Below, one piece after another: positions 45,300-58,600 of a DNA stretch of 64,000 nt. Within the stretch, counting starts at the first letter, position 1. Each line of letters begins with the position of its first letter. The notes beneath the pieces were generated by a model. The model saw only the letters and a list, made by a program, of their open reading frames with translations, was not told where the DNA came from and ran no database searches. A program made the position numbers and the translations under genes. Source of the stretch: Rotaria sordida (lineage: Eukaryota; Rotifera; Eurotatoria; Philodinida; Philodinidae); assembly GCA_905250125.1 (NCBI GenBank), contig CAJNOL010000543.1:5367-69366 (forward strand). The letters run 5' to 3'.

Positions 45300-46054
45300 C
45301 AAATATTTGTAAACAGTCTCTTTTCTTTTGCACCATTTGTTTATTTTTCTTCTACTTGTCTCATAAAAAAAACAAAAACGAAAGAAATGTTATATGTGCC
45401 TTGAAAATTTTCTTTTTTTTCTTATGATGTGAAAAGTGATAATTTTATGTGAATGTTTCAAAAAAAACATACATTATTGCTATTTGAAAATGGATGAAAA
45501 AAACAAATAAATCCATCTTCTTTTTAATGAGAATAGCTTTGAAATAATTTCAAAAATTAAATTATATTTTGAAATTTAAGTGAGGAATGTAAACGCATTT
45601 TATTTTTGTTCTTCCTAATGAAATATTTAATAAAATTAAGAAAGTTTTGATTTATTTTTCTAAGACAACTCCTCGACAATTAATCTTGAGCATGGCTTTC
45701 GTTTGATTCTGCGCTTAAGAACGGAAAAGAGTTAAATGAGAAAGTCTCTCAAAATTACAGAGAAATCTGGCATTCATCAGACTTTTTTTTTTTTTATAGA
45801 AAAATATATTCTCAGTCTGAACTTTTAATACTCCTATTCTCAATCGTGAACACTTTCCGTCGTTGCTCTTTCTCGTGTTAGTAAATTGGTAAAGAAATTC
45901 TGATCGATGCGAACAAATATATTTTTATTACACACAAAAATTGTTGACGTCAATAGTTTTCAAAGAAATGTTTTTGCTAATAGCTGTATGAAGTTTTGTC
46001 TATTGTTTATTGCGAGTGTAAATGTTTTTCTTCTCTTCACCAATATCACACGTC
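45300..46054. other. 3' flank and intergenic
   Basis: AT-rich DNA downstream of the Ser/Thr-rich gene with several AATAAA-like signals (for example near 45507 and 45628). No gene. Confidence 0.4.
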
Positions 46055-46215
46055 AGCGGTGGAACCGATTACCGGTCAGTCTGCCAATAGATTGGTCGTT
46101 ACTGATATGTCTTATTAGGTATTTTTGCTCATGGTACAACAACTTGTAAGTCCGGTCTGGTCTACTCAGACTGGTGCCGGTCGTGAAAAATCCAGACCAA
46201 TTCTATCTCTGTCCT
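46055..46215. repeat. ACCGGT-rich dispersed repeat, copy 1
   Basis: GC-richer than its surroundings: 'ggtggaaccgattaccggtcagt', 'gattggtcgttactgat', then 'gtccggtctggtctactcagactggtgccggtcgtgaaaaatccagacca' and 'atctctgtcct'. The same blocks in the same order occur at 56470-56780. Non-coding. Confidence 0.6.
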
Positions 46216-48508
46216 TCACTATTAGGGGAGATGAACAAAATGGTCCTATTTAAAATTTTATTGCTTCGCCTAAAAAATTAACCGTGCACTACGCTCGAGT
46301 ATCCTACGAAAGTGTTGTAAATATCATATCCGATAAAGTACATCATATCAGTATTTAACAGTAACTATTGAAAATTTTTGTATTTTAAGATAAAACATTT
46401 ATCAGATATCTAATAAGTCACATAATCGAAACATGTTCAGTAAAAAGACACTTGAAATTGCTGGTCAGATATTGCATGTAGTACTCTGCAGTATCTATTA
46501 AATGAATTTTAGATATCTACACGATCAAATAATATCGTTGACGTTTGTTTTCTTTTCTGTCTTTTTAATATATTACTGTTCAAAATAAGATTTGATTCAA
46601 TTTCTCTATGAGAGAAAATAAAGTAAAACCACCCATAGTGGATATTTCGCAGTCGAACGGAGTGATTTTTGTTGGAAATGAATCTCCCTAAAGTGGACAC
46701 TGTCGTATAGTTCTATGGTAGATACTTTCGAAAAGTCTCAAAGATATCCATAATAGAGAAATTTCACTATATTTTAACAACTGTTAATTTTTCAAGAAAA
46801 ATACATGAGAAGAAAAGCAACAATGAGCAGTAACTAATTATTTTATTCACTATTACCATTCGTATACCTAGAAAACGTGTCTGTTTCTTGTGAAAAAAAA
46901 ACTGTACTTTTAAAAAAAGATCTAATCTCCTTATAGTAGGCACTTTTGAAAAGTCTGAAGGTATTCACTATAGAGAGTTTATACTTTAACTGATTTTCTT
47001 TAAAAAATTATAAACAGAATTTCGCATATATATTGATGTTCATTAATTGAATAGCATATGAAAATTTTTAAAAGTTTCGAATATAATGGATACTTCTTGA
47101 TATAAATGTCATTGGATATGACCAAATTCATTGAATAAGTGTACATCTATTAGGTATTCCATCTTAATTATTGTTTCGTTCCGCTATTTTGATTCAAAGA
47201 AATTTGCCATTTTTCATTTACTAATGTAATGATTCTATTACATTATTTGAATAGCCCAAGCTAATAACTTGACTAATTACGACATTGGAAAATATCTCTG
47301 TATTGAGTTTTTCATGGTCAAGACCGACTCATGTGACGAGAGAAAAAATCTAGCCTTTGTGTATTGTTTGCCTGTAGATTTTCTGTAATATATTAACGTC
47401 CATCAAAAGAAGTAACCTAAATTTCACTACGACTTCTTATTTTCTAGGTTTAGATCATGCCTATACGTTATGTAACTAATCATAGACGATATATCACATC
47501 ATACTGTGACGTTTAAATGGTAGAATATCAATTGTGTTGTTTAATGATTAAATTAAAACGTATTTAATACGATTTAGGATGCACAAAACGATGAATTCAT
47601 ACCAATAAATAATATCTATTGTGACAGAAAATGAGAATTAACATTTAGATATATCATAATTCGATTTGAAATAGATCACTCATAATAAATACTGAATTAT
47701 TATGTTTATTTGTATTTTTGTTATATGATCAAATCATTTAATCTCGAATTTTTTCAATACACTTATTCATTTTAAATATATCATCAATATCAATGGAGAA
47801 ATGAAGAGAAACGCTATTGATCTGAAAAATTTTCTATTGATAGAATTTGAAGCAGATTTTTACAAATGTAAATCGATAGGGAATATTGGAAGCACATTTA
47901 TATTAATGACAAAAAAACATTGTATTTCATTTGTTAGCCTGTTTATTAAATCGTTGAGTTCATTCAATATAGTTAAATGACTTTAAGTGAATCAGAATCA
48001 ATTATCAGCAAATATTTTATTTGTTTACGTAAAGAAAAATCAATTGTAATGATATTAGGTTCTAATCTATTCATGTCAATAACATTATTTAAGTATTGAT
48101 ATGAAAGATGAATATTAATGAAGAAACGATTTCTAAATTATTTCAATCGAATTTTTGCTGCATTCATACGATATTTATCTTTTAAGTTTATCTCACAGTT
48201 ATTTGTCGTGATATATCAGTTCAAGCTATTGCGCATATCTTCCGAAACCAATGGGCATTTTTGCTTGTAATCATTGTGAAACTTATGATGAAATTGATTT
48301 TCTTATCTACGTATATTTATTCATGTAAAGAAATTCGAACAGATTTGATTGTTCCAACCGATCATTAATGGCACTCGCCAAAAATCGTCAATAATTTATT
48401 CACACAAGTTCAAATGAACACTATGATAAATAGATTAAATGATTTTCAGCTACAAAATACTTAGGACACATTTGATTAGCTAATGAACGAAGCATCGGAA
48501 CTGAAACC
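46216..48508. other. Gene-poor AT-rich region
   Basis: Two weakly related segments (about 46700-46770 and 46930-46980, 'tagtaggcacttttgaaaagtct.aaggtat.cac.atagag') suggest an old duplication. Otherwise nothing recognised. Confidence 0.35.
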
Positions 48509-49068
48509 TACCGTTTGAGCTTATATTGAACCTACAAGGACAAACAAAAATCTAAAAGACTTCGCCTTCATAGGCCTTTCGGACCAAGTTAGGATCATTT
48601 TTTACTGAATTTTCGACCCTGCTTGGGATATATATTGAAAAATAAAAAAAAAGAATTTCGATGTGCAATTTTACCCATAGATAGTATTAATAACCTGCTG
48701 AATATCTTGAAACTTCCAGCTAAAAAAAGAATATTCTTTTGTTGAGATATCAAATTTCAAAAAAATATTTACTTGACATAGGTATGATACAAAAATTGAG
48801 TTTAATTGAAAACTCAATATCTCAACAAAAGAATATTCTTTTTAGCTGAAACTTTCAGGATATTCTACAAGTCATTCGACCCATCTATGCTCAAAATTTC
48901 ATGTCGAAATTCTGTTATTTGATTTTTCAATATATACCTAAAGCAGGGTCGACAATTCAGTAAAACGATCATAGCTTGTCTCCAAAAGACTTATAGAGAC
49001 AAACCCTTTTAGACTTTTGCTAATCGTATCAAAGCATCATCGTAGGTTCAATATGAGTTCAAACGGTA
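48509..49068. mobile_element. Foldback element
   Basis: Inverted arms around a centre near 48788: TACCGTTTGAGCTTATATTG at the left end pairs with the complement ending at 49068, and 'caacaaaagaatattcttt' pairs across the loop (about 48725 and 48818). 'tcattttttactgaattttcgaccctgc' (48597) and its complement near 48950 are the motif shared with other foldbacks here. The end sequence 'accgtttgaac.cata' also resembles that of the 16975 element. Non-coding. Confidence 0.75.
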
Positions 49069-49395
49069 TGTGTCAATTCAACTGATTCTATCGTAAGAAG
49101 TGGTCCAAAAATGTATTAACAATAAATAAGATATACATGATGTAATTTAAGCATGTTCATTCTAGAAATTAACCTATATTGACATTGATCATACGTTTAT
49201 AGCTGACATATTACATGTCATAGGCAATTCATCATTTCTAATGAAAAACAAAATTATTCTGTGAAATATGGTCTTAAAAGGGTGTTGAAGTATAAGGTTA
49301 AAAATTTGGATCCAGGTTCTCCACAAATCGTGACTAACGTTGTTGATATACAATCAAATAACATCCCGTTACAATATTTGAACTATTTCTTTATT

Positions 49396-49535
49396 GCATT
49401 TCTGAAGGATTAAGTAAAACGATGGTGAAGCAATTTGTCCCGAAATAGATAGAATAAAACAATCTTCTTATGATTAACAAGAGCAGCTACATTATATTTC
49501 ACATTTGAATCCCGCAGGGATAGCACTAATAGCTC
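49396..49535. repeat. Dispersed repeat, copy 2
   Basis: Matches 20609-20750 along about 140 bases in the same orientation; see that entry. Here it lies in intergenic DNA. Confidence 0.6.
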
Positions 49536-51586
49536 TTTTGTTTTATGTTTTTAATCAATTTGGAAAAGTGAATACTTAGTCTATAATTGCGTGCTAAATA
49601 TCACGATATAGAGCGAAGTGTAGCTAAAAATACCAGCAGTCTACTTAATTGATTTTAGGTTCTTCTACATCTTCATACACTTGCTCATATTTAGCATTCT
49701 TTCATCAATTATCAAAAGTTTTAGATCGAATAAATTAGATTATAAGATTAGTATATTTTTATCACGTAATTCTACCGTGTGGTTTTTCGTAATTTTATAC
49801 TAATCGATTTTATAAATAAATCTTTCAAGTCGTCGTACACATTTTTTAAAGCCACAAAAGAATATAAACCATCTACAAACTAGATAACTTTTCAATTAGA
49901 GCATGATCTTGATAAGAATATATTTTACTATTTTTCATAATAGAAATGTCGACAGATCTTATGACAAACTCGCATAAACACACTTAAGAAATAATATATT
50001 ATATATATGTATATTTCGTATTCTTCAAAATGAAGTATGTTCTTGTAAGAAATAATCAATGACATTGATGTAAAGTTTTCTATTCATTCCGACTGTTATA
50101 GAAAAGATAAAAGTAGATCTAGATACTCCTGTTTATTGCATTCTTCTTTATTCAAAAATCTAGTTTTTTAATATCTTTTGGTGCAATTTCCAGCAATGAT
50201 GATGGATTGTCTGGCTGTTTTATTGCGATATTCTAATACAAAAAGAAAATATACAATATTTATTCTGTCATTCATCTTGACCTTGGTCTATGTTTAACTA
50301 TTATTGATTCTTATTTCCAAATTTATATTATAGACAGATAGAGATCTGCATCGCGATCACGATCGTGAGCAAGAAAAAAGAAAAGCTTTCCAGAACAGCT
50401 TTTCATAGCAAGACTAGAAGGATAATTCCAGTTGAATCTTTTGTTCAGAATTTTCTCCTTTTCAAAATATCGTTTAAGACATGAGGATAGAATGATCTCT
50501 GACAGAGAAAAATGTTGTGCATTAATCGTGTTCAAGGTTCAAATGGTATTCTGAAAAGAAGAGAATTTTGAAGGAAAGATCTAACTCAGGTTATTCTTCT
50601 AGTCTCGTTAGGAAAAACTATTGAGAAAAACTTTTCCGTTTTTTTCTAATGAGAATCATGATCATGATGCAAATGATTATTGACAGCAGTTGAAGCACGA
50701 TCATATAATATTTCTTTCAAATTAAAAAAAAAGGCATCATTGCAGTATTGCAATTCTATTCAGTTGATCAGCATCCATTCTATTTCTTAGGAAGAATAAA
50801 TATGTCTAAAGTTTGATTTTGAATTTTGTTTTTCATTATAATAATACTACAAGTGCAAAATAAATTGAGTACTTGTAAAAAACAAAAATAATAAAATGTT
50901 AACTCATTTAATATAATCTAATGAATACATTAAATAATATTAGTCTTCTCACTCATGATAATTTTTGCTTGTGAAAGTCTTTCAAAACCTATATAAAAAT
51001 GAAATACTTCGACATGAAATTATAATTTATGCATAATATTGAGAATTGTAACCAAGAAGAAATGACTATCATTGATGGATAGAATGTCTAATAGGATAAA
51101 TTTAGTAGTAATACAAGAAGATAAATGTCACAACAAGAATAGATATATATTTTCATATTCCAAAAATAAGAAGAAGCTGAAGTTCATAATTGACTTCATT
51201 TAATTGAATGAGCTGTTGAAAAAAAATATCTAATGACATAGAAAATTGAGAGAATTCACTAATAATAGTATGTCTGATGATAATCGTCGTCAAGAAAATG
51301 AAGAAAGTAATTTCTTTATTTTTTTTTCTACTATTCGTTTATACTAACAACGCGTATTCGTTCTGTATGCTTCATTACAATTCATTTAATTATTTTTGAA
51401 AATTTTATTACTCAAAGCACAAATTTAACAAAATGCACATGATGAATTACAAACATTCTTATTATTTCTCTCAGCTTGAAATTTTGTTTTTATGACTCGA
51501 AATACATTAATGTATATTCACCGAAGAAAAAAAAATAAATAATACCAAGAAATTTCACAACGAATAATAAATTTAATACATGAAAA
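49536..51586. other. Intergenic, downstream of the kinase
   Basis: AT-rich. A short Arg/Asp-type stretch near 50338-50400 and an ATG-plus-donor stretch at 51270 look faintly coding but have no partners. The last part is the 3' UTR of the kinase gene. Confidence 0.35.
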
Positions 51587-53309
51587 TTAAAAATCTTTAA
51601 ATAGTTGTACTTCATATTTTGGTGCTATTGGTATTTGTTTGATATCAACTTCTTCGTACATATCAAAATTTGTTGTATCATTTGGTGATGTAATTGTTGG
51701 TTTTATAGGTGGTTGAATTTTTCGATTATAAAGATCTGTCCATGATACACTAACAAACCATTGTTCACGTTTTATTTCATCGCCACCATTTTTTGCTGAA
51801 CCAAGTCGTTGTGATTGATCAGTATTAAGTAATTTACGAAGAACTTGTTTAGCTGCGTAATCAAAATGACGTGGAAATTCAATTCTACCAGAAAGAATCT
51901 TTTGATATGTGGTAAATTGATCAGTGTCATAAAATGGTGGATAACCTAACAATTAAAGGAAAATAAATTGAAAACTTCTCTTCTCATTTTCAGTAGATAA
52001 TTACCAGCAAGCATTTCATAGATAAGAATACCAAGTGCCCACCAATCAGATGCTTTATGATGACCACGATTTTGAATAACTTCTAGATAATAGAAACGAA
52101 GAAAAAAAATTGAAAAATTTTAATAGAAATTAAAAACAAAAAGAAAAAAACTATTTACTAACCAGGAGCAAGATAATCAACAGTGCCACAGAGTGTAAAT
52201 GTTCGTTCTTTAGTTTCTTTAGCAAAACCAAAATCGACTAGACGAACATGACCTTCACTATCTAATAAAATATTTTCCTAAAAAAAAACAAATGAAATAG
52301 ATAATGTTATATTTAACAATATTTCAATAAAAAAAATTTACTGGTTTTAAATCTCGATAAAGTATATCTAAATGATGTAAATAATCAAGTGCAAGTAAAA
52401 CTTCACTTGCATAAAATATAGCTGTTTTAGCATCAAATTTTTCATGTTTACGCATCATTTGAAAAAGTTCACCACCCGGTAAATATTCAAGTAGAAGATA
52501 AAGTAAAGAATTTGTATGTGTTGTCCATTGTACACGTACAAGAAATGGATGATGTATTCTTAATAAAATATTTTTTTCACTTTGAACATGTTCAACTTGT
52601 TTTGATTCAACAATACGTTTTATAGACATTGTCTTAAGAGCATAGAATGTATTTGTATCACGATGACAAACAAGTTGTACTCGACCAAATGTTCCTAAGA
52701 TTAAAAAAAAAACAAATAGAATTTCTTATTTAAATCTTTTTTGTTAATTCTATGAATCTTACCAGTACCAACTGTTCGAATAATATCCAATGAATCAATT
52801 GTAAACTGAATTGTTGGTATGGAAGATCTTCGTTGAGATGGTGGTGATGATGATGGTATTTCATTGATATGATCCAAAATAGGATTATCATTTTGTAATT
52901 GTTCAATTGGTGTATTATCAATTATTGTATTTGAATTATCTTGTAAAATAGGAATATTTGATGTTATTATATTTAATTCTGATATTTTTGAAGTTTGTCT
53001 TATAGGTGGTAACTCAGTAATTGCTGTAGAAGTTATTGTATTTGTTAATTCATTTTGATCTGATATATTAGGCATATTTGTAAATGAATTAACACGAGCA
53101 CATGGATGTATTGATGGAGTTGGACTTTTTTTAGCTGACATTCGTGATGAATTTGTTCGTTTTATTGTTGACACTGTAATTGGAGTTGTTTTTGAAATAT
53201 TTACTTTTTTATGAGAACGTGGTGTTGATGAAGTTGATCCACGAGTTGATCGTCGAGTTAATAAACGTTCAGGAGGTTTCGATGGAGTAATAGAACGGAC
53301 TGTCGCCAT
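51587..53309 (-). CDS. PKA/PRKX-type AGC Ser/Thr protein kinase
   Basis: Five exons (52763..53309, 52342..52694, 52163..52277, 52005..52082, 51587..51945) give 483 aa with matching phases. Residues 1-170 are a disordered Ser/Thr/Pro-rich extension. The kinase domain has Gly-loop GTGTFG (181-186), Lys203 (YALK), alpha-C Glu222, YRDLKPEN with Asp297, DFG at 315-317, activation-loop Thr328 in RTFTLCGT, and APE at 337-339. The [11 protein letters not shown] signature and a C-terminal tail ending in FKDF (PKA-type FxxF hydrophobic motif at the extreme C terminus) place it with cAMP-dependent kinase catalytic subunits/PRKX. All catalytic residues are intact. It should phosphorylate basic-directed Ser/Thr sites under cAMP control; the long N-terminal extension is unlike canonical PKA-C (about 350 aa) and may target it. 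An acceptor-like TAG just before the ATG suggests a non-coding leader exon. Confidence 0.9.
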
Positions 53310-55609
53310 TCTAAAAATAAATTGTGTAACACTAAAACAAGAGAAGAAAAGTTTAAAAAAAATGAAGAAACACAATTCGCAATTAAAGAAATAAGAACGT
53401 CAAACAACTATGGTAGCAAATGTCAATTGAATATTGTTTGAATCAACATATTCAAATAGTGAAGTAAAATTCTGTCATGCAAAAAAGAATCGATGATGTC
53501 AAGATTAGAGTACTTTATGTGTGGCTGATTTACTCAAATTTTTTTTTTCTTTTAAGACAAGAGAAACGGACGATCAGTAAACAAATTTGTTCTCTGTCTT
53601 AATGTTTTTTTTCTCTTTCTCTGTTATTTTCAAAAAAGGAAAGAAAAGCAAAAGAAATTTTTTTTTTCCAATGATGATTTCATTATTTCAATCAACACCA
53701 ATACAGACATACCGAAACCTTTAAAGATTATGTATGTTGAGATAGAAAAAATAACGAAAATTTTTATATGGAAGAGCGCAAAAGAATTCATAAAAAAAAG
53801 AGAAAAAAAATTACAGTTCTTCAGATTATTAATCACGAGAAAAAAAACTTTCTTCTAAAAGCTTTTTTATTTTTGTCAGTGAATATTTTAAAAATATTTT
53901 CAGTTGATGATTGGTAAACAACTTACTTTTTTTTTAATATAGATATAGTTTAAATAAACTCGATAAGTATGTAGATAATTGGATGTCCAATATTTTTATT
54001 GAATGTTTGTTTGAATTCCTAACTAATCAACCTTGTTTTTATCACGCACATCGCTCACTCATAAATATCTTTTGAATAAAAACGTCTTTTTTTTTCCCTC
54101 TCTCTCTCTCTCTCTTTTTTTCTTTCTCCTTTATTTCCATCATCGTCATCATTATTCAATATGCAATGCCCAAACATTACTTAGATACAAATGGTGAAGA
54201 TGATAGCAACAAAGTTTCTTTTTTTCTTTCCTTAACGTTTATACTGAGCGCACACATATACACTGATTTTTTTAAATATTTCTATTGTCATTGTGGGAAG
54301 GTGATAAAAAGAAGATAAAAAAGAAATTGCGTATACTTTTTAGTCAAACGAACCAAATAAAAGAATAATGAAACGTAAATTAAAAGGAAACAATAAGCAT
54401 CATGCTTGTATACTTATCTAGAAGTGTTCTATTCAAAGACTTTTGCATACATCGTTTTTTTGTTGCCTCTTTTTTTGTCTTCTATGATACTCATGAGTTA
54501 CATATACGAGTAAAAATGAATGTGAGATAGCAAGAGAAAAGATTAATATATTTTTACAGAATTTCACTATGTGAGTGTGTGTGTTTATGGAACGAATATC
54601 ATATTGAAAAACGAAGAGACAGTATTACTTTTCATTTTTATACATGCATTACACATTGTAATAATTAGAGATTAGTTACGCTTCTTAGAACCGAATATTA
54701 ATCATATAACAACAATCATCAATTTTAGTCCTTACTAATTCTATTATCGAATTTTTATCAATAAAGAATATTGAATTTTTCAATTAACTATATAGGGTTT
54801 TTTTTTTGTCTTGATTATTCAATCTAATAGTACATTTTATAATTAGAATATAATAGAACGAAAACATAGAAGAGCGGAATTATTTCTTTTTATTCAAGTA
54901 CAAATACCACATAGGCAATCCATCCAAAAGACTCTTGTTTTTTCTTTCTATTGACACTAAATATTAAGCAATATGAATATGGAATGATTTATAAACATAT
55001 ATTTTTTTTAAATATTCATATGACGAAATATATAATAATTGTGATTGCAAAAATTATTGATGTGATGTTATCATATCCATATTAGTATTGGAATCATGGT
55101 CGTCATAAAATATGTACTTCTTTTTTTTCTCATTTATTGACAATGAATGAAAGGTTAAATTTCTTCTCATTTACGTCAATCAAAAACGAACATAACTTAC
55201 TTGATGTGAGCGCAGAATATGATGCGGGATACGACAAAAATAAATGTATTCATATGTCCTGAAGCTTGAAATATATGTATATTTAAGTATTCTATTTGAT
55301 CAGCAAACAGCATTGGTAAACATAATATTTACAACATAAGTAATAGATTATTATTTTTAGTATCATTCCCATGGGAAATTATGTAGTCAAATACACTCGA
55401 CATATCAACTATTCGAAGATTATACGCTTTTCTTTATAGAAAATATAATAAAAAATTAATTAAATTACTAAATACTTTTCACACTTTATACAAAGGAAAT
55501 TGACCTATTTCTTTTTTTTTTATTGCTGCAAATCAGTTTCTTTATCTTCCATATTTATATATTTATATTATAAAACTTAAAAATAAAGAAAACATGAAAA
55601 TAAATATAT
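53310..55609. other. Intergenic between kinase and LRRIQ3-like gene
   Basis: Holds the kinase promoter and leader (near 53310-53500) and the 3' flank of the LRRIQ3-like gene. A (CT)n run lies near 54097-54113. No gene recognised; open frames are short and low-complexity. Confidence 0.4.
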
Positions 55610-58600
55610 TTATTGAACTGTTTGTTGAGCGGCCATATGATCAGTGATAGTATCAAATAATGATTCACGTTCAAGCATAGATTCAGTTAAACTTCGTGTT
55701 TTTTGTCTTAAATCTTCTGTATGTGGTGTTATTTTCATAATACTAAATTGTTGAATATTTGAATTTCTTGCACGTATATGTGCAACACGTTGTTGTGCTT
55801 GTAAAAGACGTTCACTTGCATCACGCATAGCTTGTACATCTAATTGTTTACGTTCAATATTTGATAAAGCACGACGAACATGTTTACGTTGTGTTAAATA
55901 TTTGTCAATTAATCGAGCTTGCTCTTCTGTATTCTTTTTTTGTCTTGCAACTAATTCTCGTGCATGTCGTGATTTTCGTTGAACACGTATATTATTTTCA
56001 TGACGTTTTAATGCATTTGATATTGATACATGTTGAGCATTAAATCCATGAGAAAATGCTACTTGTGCACGACGTTTTCTTTGTTGTTCAACAAGAAGAA
56101 GACGTTGTTCTTGAACTGTATCATATAATTCATTTTGAGTATGTTCAACACGATGACGAATATAAGCTTGTTTCATACGATCTTGATCTTTTGCACGATG
56201 AATTGATACAAGACGTTCATCTTGTATATGCTAAATAAAAATAATTTGCAATAGAATTTTTATATTTAGAATACTTTCAAATCTATTCGAAATGCAGTTA
56301 ACTGTCGGAATTGACTGGAACTCGTCAGGTTGAAAGTTTTCGAACCCAGATCCGGTTGAATCGTACGTTGATTCTCTCAATGAAGTTTTTCGATCGGTAT
56401 TGGATAGTCGCTCCTGAGATACGAGATACTCTTTTTTTAGCTTTTTGCATTCGATAACCAGTGCACCCTACATCAGAGATGGAACCGGTATAGGTTACCA
56501 ACTGGTTCGTTCCGATGACTGGTAGACCGGTCATTACTGATAGACCCGCCGATTGCTGGTCTAACTTATTTGCTGTCCTGCTTTTATTATATAAACTTAT
56601 TTGAAAACTTCGATTGGTCTTTTTACTATGACGTCGTTTATATTTTACATGAACAATTTTATTGTTTTTTACTTCGTTTTTTTCTCGTTCTATGTAATTC
56701 AAAAACAAACGTCGAATCCAGATATGGAACTGGTACTGGTCGTCAAAAATACAGACCAGTTCCATATCTGTCCTACACATGTCTCGGACGACTAGAGCTC
56801 ATGAGATCCAAAATTTTCGAATCCGGGACCAATCCGATGGATTCTAGGATTGACTATTATAATGTTTGAATAGATTTATTTGAATAAATTTAAGTTAATA
56901 AGGATATATTAGAATTTACTAAAATGCTCAATAGTATGTAGAAAACAGATATAAGTCGGAATATATTCATGTTGAATTTGTTGTTGTTATAACACAGGAT
57001 AAATTGTAATCAAGAGTAGAGTATCTAATTTCGATTATGTTAGTATTCATGAAATCAGAGAGAGAGTATTAAAGAAGTGAAAAGATGAGCATATTTGATA
57101 TGTTTTACATAAAAAAAAAGATGAATATCTTAAATAAATATGAAATTTTGACTAATAATATGAACAATTTGATGAATGTAAAACTTTTTTTGACATTTTC
57201 AATGAATGGGTTTATCCGGTTAGAATAATACTGAGAATCAAGGTTAAGAATTTATTTTTATAATTACAAATCAAGGTTTTTTTAAAATTCATAGTATAAA
57301 CAGTTTTTGTCATTGAGGAGGAAACCCGAAGGTTTAAAAATCAATTAAGATTATTATGTAATTAAACTATAACTAGAGGTATCAGTGGGTCGGCTAACCA
57401 ACCACCCTCCGTTGCCTATGGCCACAAAATTTTTAACACATGTTAGCTGCACTATCACCGGAGCATGAGATATTTTTTAGCCGCTGCCGTCAACAACGGA
57501 AAAACGTTTGCATAGATTCGGTCGTCATCTCCGATTAATGCATCGGCTTACAGCGCTAACTATAATTGATTTCTGTTTTGAAGAACTTGCCAAAAGAACG
57601 CTTATTTTCAATGGGTATTGACGTCAATCAATTATATTACATTCTATGAGCTACAAACGACTCTCTTTTGTGTCTGATGCTCTCGGATCATATTTGAAAT
57701 AGTCATTTCTAAATTCCAGATTTTTTTTTCCTTCATTTTGTATTAAAAATAGATATGATTAAATGAATTACTTGTATTTGTGCATTAATAAATGATTGTT
57801 CTTGTCGAGTTTGGTCTATTTCTTGTGCAAGTAATTTTCGTCGTTCAACTTTTGTTCTTTCATTATAAGCTTTATCAATAGCTACTAAACATCCAAATGC
57901 CATACCTCCATGTATTGTTCTTAAAAGTCGATCATCTAATGTACGATTTTTAATTAAATTTCGATTCATTATATTATTTTCTTTGATTTCAGCTGCAAGT
58001 TTACGTTGTTGTAAATGTGATTCATCTTTTATATTTTGTACATATTGTCTAGCTGCACGAATTTCATCATTTAATTCTTCTATTGGCTCATAAACAGTCA
58101 TTTGAGATTTTTGACCACGAAGTATAGGTGATGTTCTATCATCAGAATATTTTGATGTACTTGTTTTAGTAATAAGTTGTCTTGAACGATGACTTATATC
58201 AGTAGTGCAATAAGGTAAACGATTTGTACCAGTTTGAGTATGAATTAATTGATTCATCTGAATTTTCATATGACGTTTATCTTGATATGATTCAGGGGTT
58301 TTTATTTGCTAAAGAAAAAAAAGAATTGAAAGATGTTTGTTTGCTGTTATTTTTGTTTTGAAATTTTTTATTAAAACCTCTATACTATGATATGCATCAG
58401 TTAGAGCCGATGTCCGAGGTGGTTTTGGTTGTGAAGAAAATTTTTCGGATAAACCACTCATTGGTGAGAATAAACTTCTTGGACGTAAAAATTTTGGAGG
58501 AGGCCTAAAAAAAATAAAAATATAAGATTTAAAAACAAACGCTCTTTGATCATATATCAACAATATCTGTCACTGTCTACTGTCTGTCATGAACATAGGC

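Noticed and set aside
50323..50535. Frame containing an Arg/Asp-alternating stretch
   Set aside because: The alternation comes from a short GATC-rich palindromic stretch; no gene structure.
51270..51306. ATG with MSDDNRRQENEE before a GTAATT donor
   Set aside because: No downstream exon on the plus strand; the region is the 3' flank of the minus-strand kinase.
55861..56238. Plus-strand frames opposite the LRRIQ3 last exon
   Set aside because: They are antisense shadows of the coiled-coil coding sequence.
57360..57560. Possible tRNA or structured RNA
   Set aside because: I could not fit a cloverleaf, anticodon arm or internal promoter boxes; left as an unexplained GC-rich island.
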